A stretch of 8,375 nucleotides of DNA from Kiritimatiellia bacterium. Its GTDB lineage: Bacteria; Verrucomicrobiota; Kiritimatiellia; JAAZAB01. The notes under the pieces are model-generated. The model did no database searches, had not been told where the DNA came from, and saw only the letters and a program-made list of their open reading frames with translations. The position numbers and the translations under genes are program-made. The stretch covers positions 1 through 8,375 of the forward strand of contig JAGYMT010000053.1 in the NCBI GenBank assembly GCA_018400335.1, given 5' to 3'. Shown one piece after another: positions 1 to 7,450 of this stretch; within the stretch, counting starts at the first letter, position 1, and each line of letters starts with the position of its first letter.

Positions 1-1
1 A

Positions 2-70
2 AAATTCTTTTCCGAAAGGCAACCGAGCGAAGCGAAGGTTATCCTTGAAAGAGAAACGACAACGGGGTAG
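2..70 (+). CDS. Possible C-terminal tail of an upstream gene (partial)
   Basis: One of the three plus frames is open from the left edge and ends in TAG at 68-70. The final residues read ILERETTTG, which looks like ordinary protein, but only 22 codons are visible and no family can be named. The stop lies 11 bases before the ATG of the large helicase gene. If the frame is real, the two genes are very probably cotranscribed and the upstream product is a candidate functional partner. A second frame stays open to 99-101 and overlaps the helicase start, but its translation is very basic and less protein-like. The call rests on spacing and composition only. Confidence 0.3.
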   Translation, partial: KFFSERQPSEAKVILERETTTG

Positions 71-81
71 TCGGAAGCTGA

Positions 82-3000
82 ATGAGCGTACAATCACATG
101 AGTCAGCCGGGAAGGCCGTCGCGGAAATAAGTGCGGCCCTATCGCTGCCGAATATTTCCGATAACCGGCTGTTTCTTGATCTGGAAACGACGCAAGACGG
201 CGGGATCGCGAAGATCGGAGCGGTCCTGGGTGGCGCACGCTTTTACAAATCTGGCGATTGCGGCTCGGCGGAAACGTTGCGAGCTCTGGATGCGTTCGCC
301 TCCGATGCTGTCTGCGTGGGCGGTCACAATGTCGTTGCGCATGATCTGCCCTTGCTCGCGGAAAAGATGCCCGGTCTGCGCCTGCTCGCCTTGCCGGTGA
401 TTGACACGCTGGTGCTGTCCTCCGTCTGTTTTCCCGAGAATCCCTATCACCGGCTGGTGAAGAATTATAAGCTTGTCTCCGTTGCGAGGAACGATCCGGT
501 TTCAGATGCGATGCTGGCGAGAGAGCTCCTTGCGGATGAGATCGAGAGCCTGAGCGGCATGAAGGAAACTGATGAATCCGCCTTCCGCACCCTGCACGGT
601 CTGCTCTGCGGAGGCGTCTCGTCGAATGGTCTGCCAGGCCGGGGGCTGGCGCTGGTGTTCGGTGTCCTTGGAGCCGGAACGCCTTTGGATGACGCATCTG
701 TTTTGAGCGGGGCGAAGGAGGTGTGCGGACAACATGCCTGCCGCACGGCGTCCAACACGCTCGGCGCGGATGAAATCGAAACGGCGGATTCACGAACGGC
801 TCTTGCATACGTGATGGCCTGGTTGCGCGTGGCGGGCGCCGATTCCGTCCTGCCGGCCTGGGTCCGCCGCAGTCATTGCACGGTATCCACTCTGCTCGAT
901 CGGCTTCGCGACATTCCCTGCGATAGCCCGAAGTGCGGCTATTGTCGGACGATTCACAACCCGGAATGCCAGCTCAAGCGGCATTTCGGGTTCGATGGAT
1001 TTCGCGATAAGCCGGCAGATGGGGAGGGACGCAGTCTTCAGCGCGAGATTGTTCTCGCCGGAATGCGGAGCCAATCGCTGCTCGCAATCATGCCTACGGG
1101 CGGCGGCAAATCGCTGTGCTTCCAGCTGCCCGCTCTCATTCGGAACATCCGGCGCGGACAGTTGACGATTGTCATTTCCCCGCTTCAAGCCTTGATGAAA
1201 GACCAGGTGGACGGGCTCAAGCGGCGAACGGGTCAGGATAGCGCGGCGGCGCTCAACGGACTGCTGACCTCGCCGGAACGGGCGGACGTGCTTCGCCGGA
1301 TCAGGATGGGCAATATCGCCATTCTATATGTTTCACCTGAGCAATTGCGCGGGCGCGTGTTCTCCGAGGCGATAATGCAGCGCGAGATCGCCTGCTGGGT
1401 GCTCGATGAGGCGCATTGTCTTTCCAAGTGGGGACATGATTTCAGGCCCGATTATCTCTACGCCGGACGGTTCATCCGCCGGATTGCCGAGCGTCAGAAT
1501 ACGGCGCTGCCCGCCATCGCGTGTTTCACGGCCACGGCGAAGAAGGATGTGATCGCGGAGATCATTGAATATTTTCGAAGGGAGACGGGCACTGAACTGG
1601 CTCTATACGAGGGGGGCGTTGAGCGCGATAACCTGAGCTTCGAGGTTCAGACGATCGGCGCCCGCGGGAAACTCTCCCGTGTTGATGATCTGCTCCGGGA
1701 ACACCTGGCGCCGGAGCGTGGTGAAGGGAGCGCAATTGTCTTCCGGGCTTCACGCGCCGCGGCGGAGGAAACGGCCGAGTTCCTTGCAACTCAGGGCTGG
1801 CAGGCCGCGCGCTTCCACGCCGGACTTCTGCCGCCGGAGAAGAAGCAAGTTCAGGATGACTTCTTGAGCGGGGCAATACGCGTGATCTGCGCCACGAACG
1901 CCTTCGGCATGGGGGTTGATAAGGACAATGTCCGTGTGGTTATTCACGGAGATACGCCCGGATCGCTGGAGAACTATCTGCAGGAGGCTGGCCGGGCGGG
2001 ACGCGATAGCAATCCATCGAGATGTATTCTTCTCTATGATGAAGAGGATTGCGAACAGCAATTCCGGCTCAATTCGCTGTCCTCACTCAGTTTGAAGGAT
2101 ATCGCCTCAATCCTGCGCGGACTGCGCAGGCTGGCCCGAAACCGGCATTCGGAGGAAGTCGAGGTGACCACGGGCGAACTGCTGCGAGATGAGACCGTGG
2201 ATACCGATTTCGGACCGCTGGATAACTCTGCTGATACGAAGGTGCGCTCGGCCGTAGCATGGCTGGAGCGCGCGGGATTCGTCGAGCGGAATGAGAATCG
2301 CACGGATGTGATCCAGGCGCGGCTGCTTGTGAAGTCGCTCGATGAGGCGCGGGAGCTGATGGCCAAACTCGGGCTCACCGAGACCGAGGCGGGACTCTGG
2401 CTGGGAATCCTGCGCGAGATGATGAATGCCGACCCGTCCGACATGCTCTCCGTGGATGCCCTGTCCATGCTGCCGGAATTCCAGGCTTACGCATCGGGCG
2501 ATTTTCGGGGGCGCCGTGTTTCGGAACAACCGAGCCGGGAATACCTTTCAGCGAAGGTGTTCAAGGTGCTCGGCGCGATGACCGGTGTGGGGCTTCTGAA
2601 GAAGGATACGCTTCTTACTGCATTTGTAAGATACAAGATAGGCGATCATTCGGGCATACGGCTGGCGCGAGTTCTCGGAACAGATCGCAAACTGCTCCAG
2701 CTTCTGAACGAGGAGGCGCCCGATCCGGAAGGCTGGTTGACGCTTGACGTCCGCCTGGTGAACCAGAGGCTTTTGTCCGGGAACGTTGAGAGTTCACCCG
2801 AACTCATACGGATTCTGCTACGGAGCCTGTGCGAGGACGGACGCGGCTTTTCCGGGCAGTCGGGCAGCATCGAAATGCGCTTTTTCGAGCGCGACCGCTG
2901 CCGCGTCCGTCTGCGGCGTTCGTGGGAACAGGTGCTGGAGATAGCGGAAAGGCGGCGGGTCGTGGCCGAGCGGCTGCTGGCCTTCGTTCTGGAGTCGGTC

Positions 3001-5355
3001 CCGAAGGATACGCCGGCGCGCGGCGATTTGAAGGTGGAATTCGCATACGAGGACCTCGTGAAAGTAATTGAATCCGATCCTGTCCTGCGGTCGGATCTGC
3101 GCGACGCGAACGCTGCTGTTGAGCGCGGCCTGATGTTCCTGCACGAGACGGACGTGATGATCCTCCAGCGGGGGCTGGCGATATTCCGATCCGCCATGAC
3201 TATCCGCATCATGCCGGAGGCTGGCAGTCAGCGTTACTCGAACGAGCACTACGAAGCGCTGAACCACCATTACCAGGAACGCACCTTTCAGGTTCACGTG
3301 ATGAACGAATACGCCAGGTGCGGATTGAGCGGCATAAGGGAGGCGCTTCAACTTGTCCTCGCCTATTTCTCGCTCGGCAAGGAGGAGTTCATAAGACGCT
3401 TCTTCCACGAAGGCGAAGTAATGCTCCGCCGCGCCACGACCGCCCGTTCCTACCGCCTGATAGTGGACGAACTCGCGAATCCCGATCAGCAGCGCATCGT
3501 GACGGCCTCCCGGCGCCGCAACCTGTTGATACTGGCCGGTCCGGGCTCAGGCAAGACGCGCACCGTTGTCCACAGGTGCGCGTACCTGCTTCGCGTGCGG
3601 CGCGTCCGTCCCGAATCCATACTGGTCTGCTGCTTCAACCATTCAGCCGCGCTGGAACTGCGGAGAAGGTTGAGAGAGCTGGCGGGAAGAGATGCGCTCG
3701 GCGTCACGATTCAGACCTACCATGGCATAGCTCTGCGTATCCTGGGCAAATCCTGCTCCGGCATGGCGGAGTCGGAAATCAGCGAGGGCGGGTTCGACGA
3801 CATGATCCTCGATGCCGCCGCGGTGCTCAAGGGCGAACGCCCCGTGCCGGGCGTCGCGGAGGACGAAGTGCGGGATCGTCTTCTCGCGGGTTATGAATAC
3901 ATTCTGGTGGATGAATACCAGGATATAGATGAAAAGCAGTATGATCTGATAAGCGCAATCGCGGGCCGAAGGGAAAAGGATGACGATAGAAGGCTCACCA
4001 TTCTCGCCGTTGGCGATGACGATCAGAACATCTACTCCTTCCGCGGCGCGAATGTGGCCTTCCTGCGCCGGTTCGAGCAGGATTATGCGGCGGACATGAC
4101 CTATCTCGTCGAAAACTATCGCTCCACGCGTTACATCATTGAGGCGGCAAACAGGGTGATTTCGCGCAATCGCGACCGCATGAAGACGCGGCAAGCCATC
4201 CGCATAAATCAATCGCGCAATCTTCTGCCTGCCGGCGGGTTGTTTGGAGATTCCGACACGCTCACGCGCGGACGCGTGAGCGTGATAGAAACCGCCGATA
4301 TGCGGGAACAGGCGGAAGCCGTGATTCTGGAGATCGAGCGGCTCAGGGATCTGAAGGTCGAGGAGTGGGACGATATGGCGGTTCTCGCAAGGAACCGAGC
4401 CGACCTTTCGCTTGTGCGGGCGCTGGCCGAGGAGAAGGGAATCCCGGTTCAATGGCCGCTCGAGCGGGGCAAGCTGCCGGCCTTGCACCGCATACGTGAG
4501 ATCTGGAACGCCATCAAGATGGCGCGAAACCCTTCATTGTCCAATTTGCGCGGCTCGGAACTGGCAGGGGAACTGGAGATTCAATCCGGCGCGCGCGATG
4601 TGAACCCGTGGCGGACGCTGCTGGCCGACGTGATGCAGGAGTGGATCGTCGAGACAGACGATGAATCTGTCCCGACTTCAGCATTCGTGGACTACGTTTA
4701 TGAAACGCTCGCGCAGCGGCGCCGCGATGAGCGGGTCGGCAGGGGCGTTATTCTCAACACGGTTCATGGCGCCAAGGGCATGGAATACAAGCACGTTCTT
4801 CTCTGCGGCAACTGGGGACGCTGCAAAGCCGGCGAAATTGAGGACGAGCGGCGCGTATTCTATGTCGGCATGACCCGCGCCGGGGACACGTTGTCCATTT
4901 TTAACAGGAAGGACGTCAACAGTCCATTGTTCCAGCATCTCGATGGCTCATGTTTCACGCACAGGCGCCATGCCGGCGGCTCGCGTGTGAAACTGGGAGA
5001 GCCGCGCGATTACGTCATGTTCGGGCTGGAAGACGTATTTATGGACTTCCTCGGCCGCGCGGCCGCCAACGAGCCGGCCGCGAGAACCCTGAAGGCGCTT
5101 GAGCCGGGTTCGCTGCTGATGCCGGCAATCGAGGGGCAGCGGGTTGTTCTGAAGGCGCCGAATGGCGATACGGTAGCGATGCTCTCTTCGAGCGCAGCTG
5201 ACACATGGCGTGACAGGTTGCCGGAGATTGTCGAGATAAGATTACTTGGCGCGTTCACCCGTCTTCGTTCAGATGTCGCGGAACCGGAATATGCCGTCAG
5301 AATCCGCGCTGATGAATGGGAAGCGCCCATCTGCGAGGCGGTTATCAGGCTGTGA
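82..5355 (+). CDS. Exonuclease-RecQ helicase-UvrD helicase fusion protein, 1757 aa
   Basis: This protein combines three DNA-processing modules. Residues about 28-150 form a DnaQ/DEDD-type 3'-5' exonuclease fold: Exo I DLETT at 33-37 (D33, E35), Exo II around N83-H87-D88 and a last acidic residue at D142. The histidine normally five residues before that aspartate is N137. A cluster C280, C285, C288, C296 could bind zinc. The RecQ-type SF2 core covers about 302-660: Walker A TGGGKS (339-344), DEAH (442-445) with the RecQ-typical CLSKWGHDFRPDY loop, FTATA (482-486), ATNAFGMGVDK (604-614) and QEAGRAGRD (634-642). No canonical RecQ C-terminal four-cysteine zinc site follows. Residues 660-1130 are mostly helical with a winged-helix-like part. 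The UvrD/Rep SF1A core covers about 1134-1605: AGPGSGKT (1152-1159), DEYQD (1277-1281), GDDDQ (1311-1315), ENYRS (1344-1348), HGAKGMEY (1562-1569) and VGMTRA (1595-1600). The last 150 residues are unassigned. The start is firm: an in-frame TGA directly precedes the ATG, and GGAAG lies at 73-77. All ATPase motifs look intact. Roles in repair or anti-phage defence are inference. Confidence 0.95.
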   Translation: MSVQSHESAGKAVAEISAALSLPNISDNRLFLDLETTQDGGIAKIGAVLGGARFYKSGDCGSAETLRALDAFASDAVCVGGHNVVAHDLPLLAEKMPGLRLLALPVIDTLVLSSVCFPENPYHRLVKNYKLVSVARNDPVSDAMLARELLADEIESLSGMKETDESAFRTLHGLLCGGVSSNGLPGRGLALVFGVLGAGTPLDDASVLSGAKEVCGQHACRTASNTLGADEIETADSRTALAYVMAWLRVAGADSVLPAWVRRSHCTVSTLLDRLRDIPCDSPKCGYCRTIHNPECQLKRHFGFDGFRDKPADGEGRSLQREIVLAGMRSQSLLAIMPTGGGKSLCFQLPALIRNIRRGQLTIVISPLQALMKDQVDGLKRRTGQDSAAALNGLLTSPERADVLRRIRMGNIAILYVSPEQLRGRVFSEAIMQREIACWVLDEAHCLSKWGHDFRPDYLYAGRFIRRIAERQNTALPAIACFTATAKKDVIAEIIEYFRRETGTELALYEGGVERDNLSFEVQTIGARGKLSRVDDLLREHLAPERGEGSAIVFRASRAAAEETAEFLATQGWQAARFHAGLLPPEKKQVQDDFLSGAIRVICATNAFGMGVDKDNVRVVIHGDTPGSLENYLQEAGRAGRDSNPSRCILLYDEEDCEQQFRLNSLSSLSLKDIASILRGLRRLARNRHSEEVEVTTGELLRDETVDTDFGPLDNSADTKVRSAVAWLERAGFVERNENRTDVIQARLLVKSLDEARELMAKLGLTETEAGLWLGILREMMNADPSDMLSVDALSMLPEFQAYASGDFRGRRVSEQPSREYLSAKVFKVLGAMTGVGLLKKDTLLTAFVRYKIGDHSGIRLARVLGTDRKLLQLLNEEAPDPEGWLTLDVRLVNQRLLSGNVESSPELIRILLRSLCEDGRGFSGQSGSIEMRFFERDRCRVRLRRSWEQVLEIAERRRVVAERLLAFVLESVPKDTPARGDLKVEFAYEDLVKVIESDPVLRSDLRDANAAVERGLMFLHETDVMILQRGLAIFRSAMTIRIMPEAGSQRYSNEHYEALNHHYQERTFQVHVMNEYARCGLSGIREALQLVLAYFSLGKEEFIRRFFHEGEVMLRRATTARSYRLIVDELANPDQQRIVTASRRRNLLILAGPGSGKTRTVVHRCAYLLRVRRVRPESILVCCFNHSAALELRRRLRELAGRDALGVTIQTYHGIALRILGKSCSGMAESEISEGGFDDMILDAAAVLKGERPVPGVAEDEVRDRLLAGYEYILVDEYQDIDEKQYDLISAIAGRREKDDDRRLTILAVGDDDQNIYSFRGANVAFLRRFEQDYAADMTYLVENYRSTRYIIEAANRVISRNRDRMKTRQAIRINQSRNLLPAGGLFGDSDTLTRGRVSVIETADMREQAEAVILEIERLRDLKVEEWDDMAVLARNRADLSLVRALAEEKGIPVQWPLERGKLPALHRIREIWNAIKMARNPSLSNLRGSELAGELEIQSGARDVNPWRTLLADVMQEWIVETDDESVPTSAFVDYVYETLAQRRRDERVGRGVILNTVHGAKGMEYKHVLLCGNWGRCKAGEIEDERRVFYVGMTRAGDTLSIFNRKDVNSPLFQHLDGSCFTHRRHAGGSRVKLGEPRDYVMFGLEDVFMDFLGRAAANEPAARTLKALEPGSLLMPAIEGQRVVLKAPNGDTVAMLSSSAADTWRDRLPEIVEIRLLGAFTRLRSDVAEPEYAVRIRADEWEAPICEAVIRL
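4257..4284. repeat. Perfect 12-bp inverted repeat inside the UvrD-like domain
   Basis: CACGCTCACGCG (4257-4268) is followed by a four-base loop CGGA and its exact reverse complement CGCGTGAGCGTG (4273-4284). The stem is very GC-rich and would be strong in mRNA. It lies in coding sequence between SF1 motifs IV and V and encodes a linker-like stretch (LTRGRVSV). Function is unknown. It could be chance codon use, a translational pause site or a remnant of a small palindromic insertion. Confidence 0.85.
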
Positions 5356-5369
5356 TGAGAATACAGTAA

Positions 5370-7082
5370 TTAGGCATGTTTCTTCACTTGGGCGCCGAGG
5401 AAAACGGCGATTTCCCGCTTGAGCGAAGACAGCCGGGAATAGGAATCCCTGATTTGAGTCAACACCTCATCTGCTTCCCGCGCTCGATTGCACAACTTGG
5501 CTGCCTCAATCCAGCCCGCCAATGTGCGGGCTGCTCGATTATACGCGCCTCGATGGTGCGCATTTGCGATGGCTTTCACCCGCGCAAGCATTGTCTGCTT
5601 TGCCGCGGTCAGAAAAGACGATCTTTGCGAGTCGGTTATGGGATTTTGCGCCAGAACCGACCGCATTGCCGGCCAGAGCCCGGCATTGGAATCCGCATCG
5701 CCGCACGTCGCATCCGTGTCGTGACAAGTGTCCTCAAATAAAATGGAGGCCGACAATTCGCGCTGCCAGATCGAAAGAGCCGAAGTTGCCGGAAGTTTCT
5801 GTTCTCCGGCAACAGCCAACAACACAAAAGGATATGTCACCGCGCAGGGATGCTCATAATCGCTCCATCCAAGCGGATTCGCGTTTGTCATGAGCTTGAC
5901 CGCTTCATCATACCGTCCGGCAAGTATCAGAAGCGCAGACATCAGGCGCTCGTCTAATCCTTCTTTTTGCGTTCGCCAATAATCAAGTTCATCAGCCATT
6001 CGGCTCATAGCCTCTTCTATACGAGCCCGGTTAACCGAATTCAATCTGAGCAGACGCGACAAGTCGGGTTCACTTCGCCATGCAATTCTTGCGGCTTCAA
6101 GTCGGTCGCCGTCGTTCTCGACAAGCTTCACCCATCGTTCGGCAAATCCCGCCCTGGCATTCGGGTCTTTCACCGTATCCACCGCAAGACGCGCCGCCTT
6201 TCTCGCTTCGTCCTTCCGCTCTTGTTTGAGCAATTCATCCAGCCAGTCGCGGAAGATATCCGGATGATGTGCGCCTTTTTCGACGGCGAGGCGCGCCAAA
6301 CCATCCACGCCGTCCTTCATCAGAACGGCTTCGCGCAGCAAGCGTTGAGCTGCTTGCAGCATAATCAGGTCTGTATCTTCATGATCCTTGCTTTCAAGGA
6401 GCTCGATCCATGCCGGCATGAACGCCTTCAAATCGTCAATCGGTGGAGCTCCGGCTTCAGCGATAGCCCGCAGCCCCATATCATCCCCGCTGTAGCGCAG
6501 CGCATACAGCTCGTTAAAAATCCCTTCAGGCCGCTGGTCCGGCGCGGTCGTTTCATAGACGGCGCGCAAATAACGCGCTTTTGCCTCAGTGACATCGGCG
6601 CCGACCATCTCCGTGGGGCATGTCTCCCCGCAGAAATGGCCGTCATCATCGAGATCGAATGCGTGCAGAAGAAGACCATATGCCTCGGCGGCGGTCTTGT
6701 AATCGCCGCCAAGAAAGACCGAGTCCGCGCGGACAAACAGATCATCCATTTCTTCCGCCCATGATTCGTCGCCGTAGGAACGGTAATCGTGAATTTCCGG
6801 GTCGAAATCAATGCTTTCGTAATAATGTCCGCTTTCCAGATTCTCCACAAAATCCCGAATGTCTTGCATCAGTGTCCGGTCGTTATCGGCGCTTCGGCGT
6901 GGCGCGGGCTCTTCAGGTATCGAATCGAGCATGGCAAGAAACTCGATTCTACCGCTTGATCCGAGTGTCTTGCCGTGGCGCGTTAATATCTGAACGAGTT
7001 CATCCTTGCTCAACTGATCGAGCCTGTGTTCGAGCTTCTTGAGAAAAGGCCCGAGCCCTATTATGTTGGCGCAGTTGGTCAT
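5370..7082 (-). CDS. Alpha-helical repeat (TPR-like) hypothetical protein, 570 aa
   Basis: The product is an almost entirely helical, charged, probably cytoplasmic protein without signal peptide or membrane segment. Residues 12-54 form a short helical N-terminal unit followed by an acidic linker. Around 115-145 there is a TPR-like helix pair (FLGGDYKTAAEAYGLLLHAF). Further repeated helices run from 165 to 350, and a later part (367-400) contains LDERLMSALLILAGRYDEA, again TPR-like. The last helices (510-565) end close to the C-terminus. The helical pattern resembles the C-terminal extension of SWIM zinc-finger and DUF6880-type proteins, but no SWIM CxC...CxH motif is present. I recognise it as a hypothetical family, not a named one. 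A likely role is protein-protein scaffolding. It is convergent with the helicase fusion, with 14 bases between the stop codons and no visible terminator, so it is not in that operon. Two cysteines (C151, C155) and C453/C460 are the only hints of metal binding. Confidence 0.85.
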   Translation of the reverse strand: MTNCANIIGLGPFLKKLEHRLDQLSKDELVQILTRHGKTLGSSGRIEFLAMLDSIPEEPAPRRSADNDRTLMQDIRDFVENLESGHYYESIDFDPEIHDYRSYGDESWAEEMDDLFVRADSVFLGGDYKTAAEAYGLLLHAFDLDDDGHFCGETCPTEMVGADVTEAKARYLRAVYETTAPDQRPEGIFNELYALRYSGDDMGLRAIAEAGAPPIDDLKAFMPAWIELLESKDHEDTDLIMLQAAQRLLREAVLMKDGVDGLARLAVEKGAHHPDIFRDWLDELLKQERKDEARKAARLAVDTVKDPNARAGFAERWVKLVENDGDRLEAARIAWRSEPDLSRLLRLNSVNRARIEEAMSRMADELDYWRTQKEGLDERLMSALLILAGRYDEAVKLMTNANPLGWSDYEHPCAVTYPFVLLAVAGEQKLPATSALSIWQRELSASILFEDTCHDTDATCGDADSNAGLWPAMRSVLAQNPITDSQRSSFLTAAKQTMLARVKAIANAHHRGAYNRAARTLAGWIEAAKLCNRAREADEVLTQIRDSYSRLSSLKREIAVFLGAQVKKHA

Positions 7083-7091
7083 GATGGATTG

Positions 7092-7098
7092 TCCTCTC
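7092..7098 (-). promoter_or_regulatory. Ribosome binding site of the TPR-like gene
   Basis: Read on the minus strand, GAGAGGA lies nine bases before the ATG at 7080-7082. This is a good Shine-Dalgarno match at normal spacing and supports the chosen start. Confidence 0.7.
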
Positions 7099-7106
7099 GT
7101 AGTCCT

Positions 7107-7217
7107 TTATCCAATCTCAAGAATCGTGGAAACGGCTCGGCTGATAGCCGCCAGATCGGCGGCCGACATGCTCTCGATTCTGGAACCGGTGCGCGACCGT
7201 GTCTGGTATGGATAGTG
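7107..7217 (-). pseudogene. C-terminal remnant resembling a MazF/PemK-type toxin
   Basis: The minus strand is open for 36 codons between an in-frame TAG (7218-7220) and TAA (7107-7109). The translation includes YQTRSRTGSRIES and then MSAADLAAISRAVSTILEIG. MazF/PemK endoribonucleases often end in a similar way: a QxRxxxxxR strand, then a short SxxDLAxIxxAL helix. The body of such a toxin (the GDIVWVDLDP-like N-terminus and central strands) was not found in any frame further upstream, so the gene would be truncated. It ends 24 bases before the TPR-like gene on the same strand. The match is by eye on a short segment; it could be the tail of another protein. Confidence 0.4.
7147..7163. repeat. 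Inverted repeat GCCGCC-AGATC-GGCGGC
   Basis: A perfect 6-bp stem with a five-base loop lies 64 bases upstream of the TPR-like start codon, inside the toxin-like remnant. It may be an operator-like site for that gene or just the consequence of alanine codons in the remnant (A-A-D-L-A-A). No further copy was seen. Confidence 0.35.
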
Positions 7218-7243
7218 CTATTCTCATGGTTGCATATTACTCA

Positions 7244-7265
7244 TTATGATTTATGCGCGTCAATC
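7244..7265 (+). repeat. Direct repeat copy 1 (TTATGA...TGCGCGTCAATC)
   Basis: The copy reads TTATGA, spacer TTTA, then TGCGCGTCAATC. The second copy starts 73 bases downstream with the same outer blocks and a spacer three bases longer. The 12-bp block is identical in both. Confidence 0.6.
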
Positions 7266-7271
7266 GCATTT

Positions 7272-7291
7272 CCCGCAGTTCCGCGGGTTTT
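7272..7291 (+). terminator. Small GC hairpin followed by TTTT, terminator-like
   Basis: CCCGC (7272-7276) and GCGGG (7283-7287) can pair across a six-base loop, and TTTT follows at 7288-7291. It would act on plus-strand transcripts, but no intact plus-strand gene ends before it. It may belong to a lost gene or have no function. The stem is short and the T-run weak. Confidence 0.2.
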
Positions 7292-7316
7292 GCGCCGATC
7301 GCGGAAGATATCGGGC

Positions 7317-7341
7317 TTATGAGTTTTCTTGCGCGTCAATC
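7317..7341 (+). repeat. Direct repeat copy 2 (TTATGA...TGCGCGTCAATC)
   Basis: The copy reads TTATGA, spacer GTTTTCT, then TGCGCGTCAATC. It pairs with the copy at 7244-7265. Together they could be a tandem duplication scar, iterated protein-binding sites upstream of the antitoxin, or ends left by a small mobile insertion. Confidence 0.6.
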
Positions 7342-7450
7342 ATCGGACAAAATTGAACCAAAACATCAAAACAGGAAGATTGCGTCATCGAAACTGTCTT
7401 GATATTCTGTATCCTAAAGTTGCTGAAGAATATTATGTTGAGATTTCATA

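Noticed and set aside
2112..2130. 7-bp inverted repeat CCTGCGC-GGACT-GCGCAGG in the helicase gene
   Set aside because: It is explained by repeated Leu-Arg codons (ILRGLRRL) and is short enough to arise by chance in GC-rich coding DNA.
3318..4488. Long alternative frames across the UvrD-like part of the helicase fusion
   Set aside because: All SF1 motifs are in the main frame; the others are rich in Arg, Ser and Pro and have no recognisable domain.
5052..5065. 14-base palindrome CGGCCGCGCGGCCG
   Set aside because: It encodes a Gly-Arg-Ala-Ala stretch in GC-rich DNA and has no loop; codon bias is a sufficient explanation.
5376..6764. Several long plus-strand frames across the TPR-like gene (for example 5967-6764)
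   Set aside because: They are antisense shadows caused by codon bias; the minus-strand frame is continuous over 570 codons with a good start site and coherent helical repeats.
7026..7322. Plus-strand 98-codon frame overlapping the TPR-like gene start
   Set aside because: It runs antisense to the start of a well-supported gene and through its ribosome binding site, with low-quality translation.
7253..7402. 49-codon plus-strand frame starting at ATG 7253
   Set aside because: It has no ribosome binding site, is rich in Ser and Arg, matches no family and contains both direct repeats; probably chance.
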